Made by a program: the position numbers and the translations under genes. 64,000 nt of DNA, from assembly GCA_963931605.1 (NCBI GenBank), contig OZ007031.1:2108001-2172000 (forward strand). Reading direction: 5' to 3'. The notes below the pieces were generated by a model, which worked only from the letters and a program-made list of their open reading frames with translations, did no database searches and was not told the origin of the DNA. Origin of the DNA: CALUOB01 sp944322305 (GTDB lineage: Bacteria; Actinomycetota; Coriobacteriia; Coriobacteriales; Coriobacteriaceae). Positions 34,808-43,167 of the stretch are shown one piece after another; positions within the stretch are counted from its first letter, which is position 1, and every line of letters begins with the position of its first letter.

Positions 34808-35104
34808 ATGGATGAGTTGGAAGGCAACCGGATCGAAGACATCCACGAGCAGCTGCAGGGCATGGTGGGCACCCGCGTCAAGGTGCGCGCCAACATGGGC
34901 CGCACGCGCGTGATCGAGCGCATGGGCACAGTCATGACGGTGCACCCCTCGGTCTTCACCATCGAGGTCGATGAGCGCCGCGGGCGCAAGTCGCGTCAGA
35001 GCTACCAGTACGTAGACGTGCTCACCGGCACGGTCGAGCTGTTCGACCCCGAGTCCGGCGAGCGCATCTTCACCCCGGCGGGCGATCCCGCAGAGGAGGA
35101 GTAA
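34808..35104 (+). CDS. veg: Veg family protein
   Basis: 98 residues from the ATG at 34808 behind GGAGGAT. IEDIHEQLQGMVGTRVKVRANMGRTR is the typical Veg/DUF1021 start, continuing into a small beta-barrel-like domain (MGTVMTVHPSVFTIEVD, RRGRKSRQSYQYVDVLTGTVEL). An acidic tail (PAGDPAEEE) is extra relative to the ~85-residue Bacillus protein. In B. subtilis Veg stimulates biofilm matrix gene expression; its mechanism is unclear. It overlaps the next gene by one base (TAATG) and, as in Bacillus, sits upstream of ispE. Confidence 0.9.
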   Translation: MDELEGNRIEDIHEQLQGMVGTRVKVRANMGRTRVIERMGTVMTVHPSVFTIEVDERRGRKSRQSYQYVDVLTGTVELFDPESGERIFTPAGDPAEEE

Positions 35105-35997
35105 TGGCCTCTCCCTTCATCATGGTGACAGCCCCGGCCAAGGTGAACCTCTACCTGGGCGTGTACCCCGAGCTTGACGAGCGCGGCTACCACCGCGTGG
35201 ACTCGGTCATGACCACGATCGACCTGGTGGACACCCTGGCCATCGCCCCGGCGGACGACCTCATGGTCAAGATGGTCCCCGACGCTGGCATCCCCATGGA
35301 CAGCAACAGCGCCACCAAGGCCGCCAAGGCCATGGGCGCGGCGTTCGGCCGCGACCCGCGCTTCACCATCGTGATCGACAAGCACATTCCCGCTGGCTCG
35401 GGCTTAGGCGGCCCCTCGGCCGATGCTGCCGCGGTCATCATGGGGATCTGCCATTTCTGGAACATCGACCCCACCGACCCGCGCATCGACGAGGTAGCGC
35501 GCGCGTGCGGCGCCGACGTGCCGTTTTTCCTCTACGGTCCGCCGGCCTACCTCTCCGGCGGCGGCGACCGCATGGAGGAGCTTTTCCGCCCGCTCACCGG
35601 CACCTCGGTGGCGCTGGTGAAGCCGTGGGAAGCGCACATGAGCTCGGCGGAGGCGTACGCTGCGTTCGACAAGAGCACCCCGGCTGCCGGTGCGCTGGAG
35701 CCGCTGGTAGACGCGCTGCGCAAGCACGATGAGACGGCCATCTTCGCCAACCTCTCAAACAACCTCGAGCCGATCGCCTGCGCGGCTATCCCCGAGATCC
35801 CCGAGATCATGGCATGGCTCTCCGAGCAGTCCGATGTGCGCGCCGTGCGCATGACCGGATCGGGCTCGTGCGTGTACGCCGTGTGCAACACCGCCATGGC
35901 GGCCGAGAAGATCGCTCTCGCCGCCCTGAACGAGAAGAACTGGTGGGCGCAGGCCGCCAAGATGATGGAGCGCGGACCCTACATCGCCGTGGGGTAA
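35104..35997 (+). CDS. ispE: 4-diphosphocytidyl-2-C-methyl-D-erythritol kinase
   Basis: 297 residues; its ATG overlaps the veg stop by one base, implying coupled translation. IspE is the GHMP kinase of the MEP isoprenoid pathway. The N-terminal APAKVNLYLGVYPELDERGYH is diagnostic, the ATP loop is PAGSGLGGPSADAAAVI, and the third GHMP motif is VRMTGSGSCVYAV. DVPFFLYGPPAYLSGGGDRM is the substrate-site region. ispD and ispF are also in this window (48-49 kb), so three of seven MEP genes are present. Confidence 0.96.
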   Translation: MASPFIMVTAPAKVNLYLGVYPELDERGYHRVDSVMTTIDLVDTLAIAPADDLMVKMVPDAGIPMDSNSATKAAKAMGAAFGRDPRFTIVIDKHIPAGSGLGGPSADAAAVIMGICHFWNIDPTDPRIDEVARACGADVPFFLYGPPAYLSGGGDRMEELFRPLTGTSVALVKPWEAHMSSAEAYAAFDKSTPAAGALEPLVDALRKHDETAIFANLSNNLEPIACAAIPEIPEIMAWLSEQSDVRAVRMTGSGSCVYAVCNTAMAAEKIALAALNEKNWWAQAAKMMERGPYIAVG

Positions 35998-36098
35998 TCG
36001 CCGCGGGGCGAGCCCGGCGCTTTCTGCGCGCAGGGCGTGCCGTGGCGAAAAAATATCGCCTGACGCGAAAAAAATCCCGTGCAACTCGCCGGATGTTT

Positions 36099-36107
36099 TG
36101 CTATGAT
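36099..36107 (+). promoter_or_regulatory. Extended -10 promoter for tRNA-Pro
   Basis: TGCTATGAT (TGN plus TATGAT) ends 12 bp before the first base of the tRNA gene, giving transcription from just upstream of the mature 5' end. The preceding region is A-rich. Confidence 0.55.
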
Positions 36108-36118
36108 ATCCAAGCACT

Positions 36119-36195
36119 CGGGTTGTGGCTCAGTTTGGTAGAGCACCGCGTTCGGGACGCGGGGGTCGCTGGTTCAAATCCAGTCAACCCGACCA
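36119..36195 (+). tRNA. tRNA-Pro (CGG)
   Basis: 77 nt with encoded CCA. Acceptor cgggttg (36119-36125) pairs with caacccg (36185-36191). The anticodon stem ccgcg/cgcgg closes loop ttCGGga, giving anticodon CGG. The T arm reads GCTGGTTCAAATCCAGT. The remaining gap to 36494 holds the tatA promoter and nothing else recognised. Confidence 0.96.
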
Positions 36196-36397
36196 GTGAA
36201 TGCAAACAGGCCAGGGCTTACGCCTTGGCCTGTTTTCGTAGCGCGCCTTATCTGCCCTGAGGCGGGCACCGACGGCAGGGCATGCGCGTGTACCGTCCGC
36301 GCCTGCTCCTACGGCGGGTCTGCCCGTGCTTTTGGTATGTGCGGCTTGTGGGGCTCGTGTTAGCGGGCCGTAAACGCGCTGCTTTTTTGTGTCTTGG

Positions 36398-36426
36398 TTG
36401 TTCGGCTCCCATGGGCGCGGTATACT
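36398..36426 (+). promoter_or_regulatory. Sigma-70-type promoter for tatA
   Basis: TTGTTC (36398-36403) and TATACT (36421-36426) are separated by exactly 17 bp, about 69 bp ahead of the tatA start. Confidence 0.7.
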
Positions 36427-36494
36427 CTTTCGAGCCGTCAGCGCCCCCGCAGCGTGCGGGCACCTAGGCGCTCCGTATTCTTTGGAGGAACGTT

Positions 36495-36755
36495 ATGCCT
36501 TTCAAGCTGGGTCCTTTCGAACTCATCATCATCCTTATCGTCGTGCTCGTCATCTTCGGGCCTAAGAACCTTCCCAAGCTGGGCAAGTCGCTCGGCCAGA
36601 CGGTGAAGAACGTCCGCGAGGGCATGGAGGGTGACGACGAGCCCGAGAAGATCGAGGAGTCCGACGAGGACAAGGAGATCAAGGAGCTCGAGGCCAAGCT
36701 GGCCGCTGCCAAGGCCAAGAAGGCCGAGGAGGATTCCCCCATCAAGGAGGACTAG
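36495..36755 (+). CDS. tatA: Sec-independent translocase subunit TatA/E
   Basis: 86 residues; GGAGGAACG precedes the ATG. One N-terminal membrane helix (LGPFELIIILIVVLVIFGP) is followed by the FGPKNLPKLGKSLGQTVKN amphipathic helix, then a charged Glu/Lys-rich tail (EDKEIKELEAKLAAAKAKK) with coiled-coil potential. The conserved FGP...LG signature is intact. TatA forms the transport pore of the twin-arginine pathway. No tatC is seen nearby, so the receptor subunit lies elsewhere. It stands alone. Confidence 0.93.
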   Translation: MPFKLGPFELIIILIVVLVIFGPKNLPKLGKSLGQTVKNVREGMEGDDEPEKIEESDEDKEIKELEAKLAAAKAKKAEEDSPIKED

Positions 36756-36902
36756 CTCTCCCGCCTGCGGGCTTGTCCGGAGAGGCGCGCTCGTAGGAAT
36801 GCTATGGAGATGTGACGCACGGCACGCTCGGGTCCTCCCCGCGTGCCGTTCGGCGTTTTATGATTCCTGTGAACTGCCACCGAAATCCAAGGGAGCTGCC
36901 GC

Positions 36903-37373
36903 ATGGATGCACCTGAGATCGTGTTAACCGCCGAGGGCCGTCAGAAGCTCGTCGAGGAGCTCGCGTTCCGCGAGGGCGAGAAGGCCCAGGAGATCATCGA
37001 GCGCATCAAGGTCGCGCGCGACTTCGGCGACCTTTCGGAGAACTCCGAGTACGACGACGCCAAGGAAGAGCAGTCCAAGAACGAGTCCCGCATCCGCGAG
37101 ATCCGCGCCATCCTGGCCAACGCCAAGGACGCCGGCGAGGGCTCGCTGGCGATCGTCTCCATCGGCTCCGTGGTGACGCTGGTCGACGCCGAGGGCGTGA
37201 CCACCGAGGTCACCATGGTCGGCACCACCGAGACCAACTCCCTGCAGCACAAGATCTCCAACGAGAGCCCCATCGGCCGCGCCATCATCGGCCACTCCGA
37301 GGGCGAGACGGTCGAGGTCGTGGCGCCTTCGGGCAAGACCCGCACCTACACCATCGTCAAGATCTCGCGCTAG
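36903..37373 (+). CDS. greA: Transcription elongation factor GreA
   Basis: 156 residues; family norm is ~158. GreA rescues backtracked RNA polymerase by promoting transcript cleavage through the secondary channel. The N-terminal coiled coil holds LTAEGRQKLVEELAFRE and the tip ARDFGDLSENSEYDDAKEEQS with the acidic D-E pair that coordinates the catalytic Mg. The C-terminal FKBP-like domain includes NESPIGRAIIGHSEGETVEV. The ATG at 36903 is preceded by CAAGGGAG. A hairpin (cggcacgc/gcgtgccg, about 36820-36848) lies between tatA and greA. Confidence 0.96.
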   Translation: MDAPEIVLTAEGRQKLVEELAFREGEKAQEIIERIKVARDFGDLSENSEYDDAKEEQSKNESRIREIRAILANAKDAGEGSLAIVSIGSVVTLVDAEGVTTEVTMVGTTETNSLQHKISNESPIGRAIIGHSEGETVEVVAPSGKTRTYTIVKISR

Positions 37374-37412
37374 GGATAGGCGCGCGAGACCGCAACCCTA
37401 TCGCTAGCGCAC

Positions 37413-37450
37413 CGCCGCTCCTAGGGCCTCCGGCCCGAGGGGCGGCTTTT
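37413..37450 (+). terminator. Hairpin after greA
   Basis: Imperfect arms gccgctcctagggcc and ggcccgaggggcggc are followed by TTTTGTG, directly ahead of the lysS ribosome site. It could end greA transcription or attenuate lysS. Confidence 0.55.
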
Positions 37451-37474
37451 GTGTGGTTACTAGAAAGGACACCT

Positions 37475-39505
37475 ATGGCTGAGACCGTATCCGCCGAGAA
37501 CCTTGCCGCCGACCCCGCCACCGCCGACGAGCGCACGCTGCGCCTGGTCAAGCGCGCTCGCATGATCGAGGAGGGGCGCTCGCCGTACCCGGAGCACTCC
37601 GAGGTTACCGCGCACGTCTCCGAGATCATCGAGCGTTACGCCGACCTCGCCGACGGCGAGAACACCGAGGACGCCTACACGGTGGCCGGCCGCGTCATGG
37701 CCATCCGCAACCAGGGCAAGATCGCCTTCGTGATGCTGCGCGACTCCACCGCCGAGATCCAGCTGTTCTGCCGCGTCAACGCCATGTCCGAGGCCGACTG
37801 GGCGCTTCTCGCCGAGCTCGACCTGGGCGACATCCTGCAGGTTGCCGGCACCGTCACGCGCACCCGCCGCGGGCAGCTCTCGCTCGCGCCCACCGAGCTC
37901 ACGCTGCTTTCCAAGGCCGTGCGCCCGCTGCCCGAGAAGTTCCACGGCCTCTCCGACAAGGAGACGCGCTACCGCCAGCGCTATGTTGACCTCATCATGA
38001 ACGAGGACGTGCGCGAGACCTTCAAGAAGCGCTCCGCCATCATCTCGGCGTTCCGCCGCTACATGGAGGAGAACGCCTACATGGAGGTGGAGACCCCCAT
38101 CCTGCAGACCATCCAGGGCGGCGCCACGGCCAAGCCCTTCATCACGCACTTCAACGCGCTCAACCAGGAATGCTACCTGCGCATCGCCACCGAGCTGCAC
38201 CTGAAGCGCCTGCTCGTGGGAGGGTTCGAGCGCGTGTACGAGATCGGCCGCATCTTCCGCAACGAGGGCATGGACCTTACCCACAACCCCGAGTTCACCA
38301 CCATGGAGGCCTATCGCGCCTACTCCGACCTCGAGGGCATGAAGGAGCTCGCCGAGGGCGTGATCAAGGCCGCCGCGGCCGCCATCGGCGCGGGCGAGAA
38401 GATCACCTACCAGGGCACCGAGATCGACCTGTCCGGCACCTGGCCGAGCCGTCCGATGACCGAGATCGTGTCCGACGCGCTGGGTCGCACGGTTACGCTG
38501 GACACGCCCGTTGAGGAGCTGGCCGCCGCCGCGCGCGAGGCCGGCATCGACGTCAAGCCCGAGTGGACCGCCGGCAAGCTCATCGCGGAGCTCTACGACG
38601 AGATCGGCGAGCCCTCCATCGTGAACCCCACTTTCGTGGTCGACTATCCCATCGAGGTGAGCCCGCTGGCCAAGCGATTCGAGGACGACCCGCGCCTGAC
38701 GCACCGCTTCGAGCTCGTGATCGCCGGCCACGAGTACGCCAACGCCTTCTCCGAGCTGAACGACCCCGTTGATCAGGCCGAGCGCTTCCGCAAGCAGGTG
38801 GAGGAGAAGGTCGGCGGCGACGACGAGGCCATGGAGTACGACGAGGACTACGTGCGCGCGCTCGAGTACGGCATGCCGCCGGCGGGCGGCATCGGCATCG
38901 GCATCGACCGCGTGGTGATGCTGCTGACCGACTCCGCCAGCATCCGCGACGTGCTGCTGTTCCCGCACATGCGTCCCGAGAAGGGCAGCGCCAACGGCGC
39001 GGCTGCGGCGCGCGCGGCGCAGGAGGCTGTGGTCGGGGCCGCCGCGGACGGCGGCGAGGCCGCTGAGCCCGGCGCGGCGCACGCCGTTGCCGTGGCGACC
39101 AACAAGCTGCCGACGATCGACTATTCCCAGGTGGCCGTTGAGCCGCTGTTCTCGGACTGCGTCGACTTCGACACCTTCTGCAAGTCCGACTTCCGCGCGG
39201 TGAAGGTCAAGGCGTGTGAGGCCGTGCCCAAGAGCAAGAAGCTGCTCAAGTTCACGCTGGACGACGGTACGGGTACCGACCGCGTGATCCTCTCTGGCAT
39301 CCATGCGTTCTACGAGCCGGAGGACCTGGTGGGCAAGACCTGCATCGCCATCGTGAACCTGCCGGCGCGCAAGATGATGGGCATCGACTCCTGCGGCATG
39401 CTCATCAGCGCCGTGCACGCGGAGGGCGCGGGCGACGAGGCCGAGGAGCGCCTGAACCTGCTGATGGTTGACGACGCGATCCCGGCCGGCGCCAAGCTCT
39501 GCTAA
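37475..39505 (+). CDS. lysS: Lysyl-tRNA synthetase (class II) fused to a C-terminal tRNA-binding domain
   Basis: 676 residues against ~490-510 for ordinary class II LysRS. The N-terminal OB anticodon domain (about 60-165) is followed by the catalytic core: motif 1 region RYRQRYVDLIMN, motif 2 FRNEGMDLTHNPEFTTMEAYRAY, and motif 3 GIGIGIDRVVMLL. A linker rich in Ala/Gly/Glu (about 510-543) leads to an extra EMAP II/Trbp111-type domain (545-676) with DFRAVKVKACEAVPKSKKLLKF and ARKMMGIDSCGMLIS, the fold usually seen at the end of MetRS. It probably raises tRNA affinity. ATG chosen at 37475 behind AGAAAGGA. Monocistronic, with terminator. Confidence 0.95.
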   Translation: MAETVSAENLAADPATADERTLRLVKRARMIEEGRSPYPEHSEVTAHVSEIIERYADLADGENTEDAYTVAGRVMAIRNQGKIAFVMLRDSTAEIQLFCRVNAMSEADWALLAELDLGDILQVAGTVTRTRRGQLSLAPTELTLLSKAVRPLPEKFHGLSDKETRYRQRYVDLIMNEDVRETFKKRSAIISAFRRYMEENAYMEVETPILQTIQGGATAKPFITHFNALNQECYLRIATELHLKRLLVGGFERVYEIGRIFRNEGMDLTHNPEFTTMEAYRAYSDLEGMKELAEGVIKAAAAAIGAGEKITYQGTEIDLSGTWPSRPMTEIVSDALGRTVTLDTPVEELAAAAREAGIDVKPEWTAGKLIAELYDEIGEPSIVNPTFVVDYPIEVSPLAKRFEDDPRLTHRFELVIAGHEYANAFSELNDPVDQAERFRKQVEEKVGGDDEAMEYDEDYVRALEYGMPPAGGIGIGIDRVVMLLTDSASIRDVLLFPHMRPEKGSANGAAAARAAQEAVVGAAADGGEAAEPGAAHAVAVATNKLPTIDYSQVAVEPLFSDCVDFDTFCKSDFRAVKVKACEAVPKSKKLLKFTLDDGTGTDRVILSGIHAFYEPEDLVGKTCIAIVNLPARKMMGIDSCGMLISAVHAEGAGDEAEERLNLLMVDDAIPAGAKLC

Positions 39506-39536
39506 GGCAACGCTGCGGCTTTGCTGTTGCGGCTCC

Positions 39537-39567
39537 GCCCCCGAGGAAGGTCCTCGGGGGCTTTTTT
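39537..39567 (+). terminator. Intrinsic terminator of lysS
   Basis: GC-rich arms gcccccgagga and tcctcgggggc, loop of a few bases, then a run of six T. Textbook rho-independent form. Confidence 0.9.
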
Positions 39568-39581
39568 GTGCGCCAAAACGG

Positions 39582-39616
39582 ATGCGCCAAATGAAGCCCG
39601 GCATTATTTGGCGCAT
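39582..39616. repeat. TGCGCCAAAT palindromic element, third copy
   Basis: Arms atgcgccaaat (39582-39592) and atttggcgcat (39606-39616) are perfect. The inner gaagcccggca matches the inner part of the 8852-8885 arm (taagcacggcc). It lies 40 bp ahead of the flippase start, as the 8-kb copies lie just ahead of the oxidoreductase start. Confidence 0.65.
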
Positions 39617-39655
39617 AATGGTTGGTACTGCACGGCAACGCGGAGGGAGCCAGAT

Positions 39656-41329
39656 ATGTCCGAGATGCCAAAGCAGGGTCGGAAGCCGGCAGGCGAGAAT
39701 CACCTGACGCCGGGGGACGAGAAGCGCGCGCCGTCTGGTGCGCCGAGGGCCGTGCGACGCCCTGCGTCCGAGATCCGTCCCGCGCCTGCCGGCACCCGCC
39801 CTGCGCGCACCGGCGGTCACCCTGCGTCCGCTGGCGTCCCTGCCGCATCAGCCGCAGCCAACAGCCACCCGGCAGGTGCCCCTTCCGCCTTTGCCTCGCT
39901 TGCCGGCAAGGTGCGCGCCGCCGTCCGCCCCGGCGCCGGCGCACCCGACCCCGGGCAGCGCCCGCACCGCGAAAGCAAGCTGCGCAAGCTCGTGAACGCC
40001 TGGTTCGACCGGCTGGTGGGCGCCGTCACCGGCGGCACGCTGGCCTACGAGCCCGCGCAGTACGCCGAGCACCAAACCACGCGCGACTTCATCTGGAACA
40101 CGCTGGGCACTGTGGCTTGGGGCATGGCGTTTCCCGTGCTCACCGTGGTTGCCACGCAGCTGGCCGGCGCCGAACAGGCCGGCATGTTCTCGCTCGCGTA
40201 CGTGACGGGCATGCTCCTCATGTACGTGGGCAACTACGGCGTGCGCACCTACCAGGTGTCCGACCTGACCGAGCGCCACACCTTCAAGGACTACCAGGTG
40301 CACCGCATCCTCACGTGCGCGGCCATGATGGCGGTCGGCGTTGCGTACTGCTGGCTGCGCGGCTACACGGGCCCTATGTTCTCCATCAGCATCGGAACCT
40401 ACCTGTGGAAGATGCTCGACGCCTTGGCCGACGTGTACGAGGGGCGCCTCCAGCAGACCGACAAGCTCTACCTCGCGGGCATTTCCCAGCTGGTGCGCTC
40501 GCTTGCCGCCATCACGTTCTTCACCGCGGCTCTGCTCGTCACGCGCGACATCGGCGTGGCCTGCATCGCCATGGCGGTGGGCTGCACGGCCACGTTCGTG
40601 CTGTTCACCCTGCCGGTGACGTTGTTCGAGACGCCGCGCTCGCGTCGCTTCACGCTCCGCAGCGTGCGCGCGCTTTTCCGCCAGTGCTTCCCGCTGTTCG
40701 TGGCGCTGTTCCTTTACATGCTCATCGACTCCATGCCCAAGTTCATGATGGAGGGCATGCTTCCGTACGACAACCAGCTGTACTACAGCGCGCTGTTCAT
40801 CCCCGCCTCAGGGATCACGCTGGGGGTGCAGAGCGTGTACAAGCCGCTGCTGGTGCGCATGGCCAGCCTGTGGTCGAACCGCAAGCGCCGCCGGGCGTTC
40901 GACCTCACCATCGTCGCGATCCTGGTGTTTATCGTGGGCGCCACGGCGGCCACCATGCTGGTGATGGCTTGGATCGGCATCCCGTTCATGAGCCTGTGCT
41001 ACGGCGTCGACTTCGAGAAGTTCCGCGGGCTTTCCTACGTCATGGTGGCGGCCGGCGGCGTTACGGCGGCGATCGACTTTCTCTACCAGGTCATCACGCT
41101 GCTACGGCGCCAAAAGTCCGTCACGCGCATCTACATCATGACGTTCGGGTTCTCGCTGTACATCCCGTGGCTGCTGATCGGCTTCACCGGGCTTTCGGGT
41201 GCCGTGCTTTCGTTCATGATCGTGATGAGCATCCTGTTTGTGCTGCTGGCAAGCGAGTACCTCTCCATCCGCACGAGCTTCAACGACTTGGAAGAAGCTG
41301 CGGCTGCCGACGCGCCCAAGGCGGCGTAA
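39656..41329 (+). CDS. Polysaccharide/lipid flippase-like membrane protein (MOP superfamily)
   Basis: 557 residues from the ATG at 39656 behind CGGAGGG. The first ~130 residues are Pro/Ala/Arg-rich and disordered. From there 12-14 hydrophobic helices follow, with the FIWNTLGTVAWGMAFPVLTVVATQLAG opening typical of oligosaccharide flippases (Wzx/RfbX-like). Loops such as DLTERHTFKDYQVHR and the basic SLWSNRKRRRAF are consistent with the inside-positive rule. It probably moves a lipid-linked glycan across the membrane. No glycosyltransferase genes adjoin it, so the substrate is open. Repeat F1-B begins 14 bp after its stop. Confidence 0.82.
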   Translation: MSEMPKQGRKPAGENHLTPGDEKRAPSGAPRAVRRPASEIRPAPAGTRPARTGGHPASAGVPAASAAANSHPAGAPSAFASLAGKVRAAVRPGAGAPDPGQRPHRESKLRKLVNAWFDRLVGAVTGGTLAYEPAQYAEHQTTRDFIWNTLGTVAWGMAFPVLTVVATQLAGAEQAGMFSLAYVTGMLLMYVGNYGVRTYQVSDLTERHTFKDYQVHRILTCAAMMAVGVAYCWLRGYTGPMFSISIGTYLWKMLDALADVYEGRLQQTDKLYLAGISQLVRSLAAITFFTAALLVTRDIGVACIAMAVGCTATFVLFTLPVTLFETPRSRRFTLRSVRALFRQCFPLFVALFLYMLIDSMPKFMMEGMLPYDNQLYYSALFIPASGITLGVQSVYKPLLVRMASLWSNRKRRRAFDLTIVAILVFIVGATAATMLVMAWIGIPFMSLCYGVDFEKFRGLSYVMVAAGGVTAAIDFLYQVITLLRRQKSVTRIYIMTFGFSLYIPWLLIGFTGLSGAVLSFMIVMSILFVLLASEYLSIRTSFNDLEEAAAADAPKAA

Positions 41330-41343
41330 GCGGCCCCGGCGGC

Positions 41344-41599
41344 GGTTGCGCATACCTTCGCGAAGGGTGCTCCGCACACACGGCGGTTACGCATATCTCT
41401 GCGAGGGGTGCTCAACGAAAGTGACGGTTGCGCATGCCTTTGCGCTGAGTTTTATGCGGCGTAACCGTCGCTTGTTGCGTTTACGCAGGTAGGAGAGTTG
41501 CTGTTTTCACGCGTTATGCAAACCGCTTCAGCAAAGACATGCGTAACCGAAGCATGCTCCTTGGGCGATAAAAGCGCGGTCAAAAAGAGATGCGTAACC
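41344..41599. repeat. Intergenic phased repeat, family F1 copy B
   Basis: Three direct units of the GGTTRCGCAT type start at 41344, 41385 and 41426 (41-bp period). Inverted units ATGCGTAACC follow at 41539-41548 and 41590-41599. The core 41426-41548 is exactly 123 bp and gapless against copies A and C; homology with copy A continues through AAAAGCGCGG (41570-41579). The element fills the convergent gap between the flippase and EamA genes and ends immediately before the EamA stop codon. Confidence 0.85.
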
Positions 41600-41600
41600 G

Positions 41601-42722
41601 TCACTTCTCGGCCGCCGCCGGCTTTGCCGCCGCTGGGCCCTCATCTGCCAGCGCGCGCCCGTCTGTCGCTGCGCGCTTGTCCGCCGCCGTCTGCCCGCTT
41701 GCTGTCGGCGCCGCCTCCGTCCCGGCGCCCGTGCGGTTCACGATCACGATCCCCGCGGCGATAAGCACCAGCGCCAGCAGGGTCTGCGCCCACGGCAGGG
41801 CGCTCTGCTCGCCCAACAGCGCGCTGGAAAGCACCACGCCGAAGACCGGGTTCATGAAGCCGAAGATGGCCACGCGCGAGGTGGGGTTGTGTTTGAGCAG
41901 CACCGACCACAGCGAGTACGCCACGCCCGACACGCATCCCAGCCACGCAAGCACGCCGACGCCCGCCGGCGTCACCTGCGGGATGCGCCCGCCTGCGACA
42001 AGACCCGCCACGGCCAGGACGCAGCCGCCCACCAAAAACTGCCAGCCGCTCAGGGCCACGGGGCTCTCGCGTTGCGAGTACACCCGGATCAGCGCGGACG
42101 ACACGCTGTAGCACACGGCCGAGATCAGGATGAAGCCCTCGCCGGTGAGCGTCACAGCGCCGCCGAGGCCCTCGCCGGTGAGGTTCACGATAACCACGCC
42201 GGTAAAGCCCACCGCGCAACCGAGAACCTTGCGCGCGGTGAGGCGCTCCTGGCGGAACACGAGCGCGGCGATGAGGATGCAGATGAAGGTGTTCGAGGCG
42301 TTTACGATGGTGCCCTTCACGCCCGACGCGTTGGACACGCCGATGTAGAAGAACGCGTACTGCACCACCGTCTGCGCGAGGCACAGCTTTGCCACCATGC
42401 CCCACGAGGATCGCTTGACGCGCGGGAAGTGCCGCCGCGCAAGACCCTCGGCCCCCAGCGCGATGACGCCCGCCAGCATAAAGCGCAGGCCTGCGAACAG
42501 GATCTCGGAGGGCACGTCGGAGCTTTGAATGCCCATGAGGCGGTAGCCGATCTTGATGCACGGGATGGCGCTGCCCCACAGGGCGCACGCCGTCGTGGCG
42601 AGCAGCGCCACGCACCACGTGCGCGTGAGGACGGACGTGCTTTCGTTGGCGCTGCGGCTCGTGCCGCGAGCGGGCGCGGGGGCGTTGCGTGCCGAGGCTG
42701 GGGTAGACGGTGCGGGTGCCAT
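41601..42722 (-). CDS. EamA-family (DMT superfamily) transporter
   Basis: 373 residues; AAGGAGCAG precedes the ATG at 42722. Two EamA repeats give about ten membrane helices: WCVALLATTACALWGSAIPCIKIG begins the first and EGFILISAVCYSVSSALIRVY the second. Conserved pieces such as GVKGTIVNASNTFICILIAALVFRQERLT and SRVAIFGFMNPVFGVVLSSALLGEQ fit the family. The N-terminal ~30 and C-terminal ~45 residues are Ala/Thr/Lys-rich and cytoplasmic. DMT exporters carry amino acids or other small metabolites; the substrate is unknown. The gene is flanked on both sides by same-orientation F1 repeats. Confidence 0.88.
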   Translation of the reverse strand: MAPAPSTPASARNAPAPARGTSRSANESTSVLTRTWCVALLATTACALWGSAIPCIKIGYRLMGIQSSDVPSEILFAGLRFMLAGVIALGAEGLARRHFPRVKRSSWGMVAKLCLAQTVVQYAFFYIGVSNASGVKGTIVNASNTFICILIAALVFRQERLTARKVLGCAVGFTGVVIVNLTGEGLGGAVTLTGEGFILISAVCYSVSSALIRVYSQRESPVALSGWQFLVGGCVLAVAGLVAGGRIPQVTPAGVGVLAWLGCVSGVAYSLWSVLLKHNPTSRVAIFGFMNPVFGVVLSSALLGEQSALPWAQTLLALVLIAAGIVIVNRTGAGTEAAPTASGQTAADKRAATDGRALADEGPAAAKPAAAEK

Positions 42723-42990
42723 GCGGAGCTGCTCCTTAGGGTTCAGATGGGCGAGAACTACGCCGGGCGAGAAGGACGGCTGCCTGGGGCATCGCCGCCA
42801 AACGCCGCGCCGGACGAGAGGGGGTGGTGATGCCGGGTGCCCTTCGTCGTCAGGCGCCGGAGCGGCCGCGCGGCTGTTTCGCGCAGCCGCGTGCGGGTCT
42901 CGGCGTTTTCGGAGGCTATACTAGCAGTTCCGCGTATGACGGAGCTGCGCAAGCGCGCGTTGCCGCCCTGCCGCCTGTCTCGCCGGTGTC

Positions 42991-43130
42991 GGTTACGCAT
43001 GCCTTTGCCCGTGTGTTAATGCAGCATAACCGGCGCTTCTCGCATACTCGCAGGTAGACGGTGCGCGTTTTACGCGCGGTATGCAAAACGGCCTGAAAAA
43101 GAGATGCATACCCGTTGCTTTTCTCCGCCG
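42991..43130. repeat. Intergenic phased repeat, family F1 copy C
   Basis: One direct unit, GGTTACGCATGCCTTTGCC, starts at 42991 and one degenerate inverted unit (ATGCATACCC) ends at 43113, exactly 123 bp. It aligns without gaps to copies A and B; shared columns include ATGCAGCATAACCG, CGCAGGTAG and ATGCAAAACG. It lies in the 445-bp gap between the EamA gene start and the broken DUF2798 gene. The 268 bp between 42723 and 42990 hold no recognised feature. Confidence 0.8.
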
Positions 43131-43167
43131 GGCGCGAAGCTCCGCCCGCACGCCCTGCCCGCCCTAA

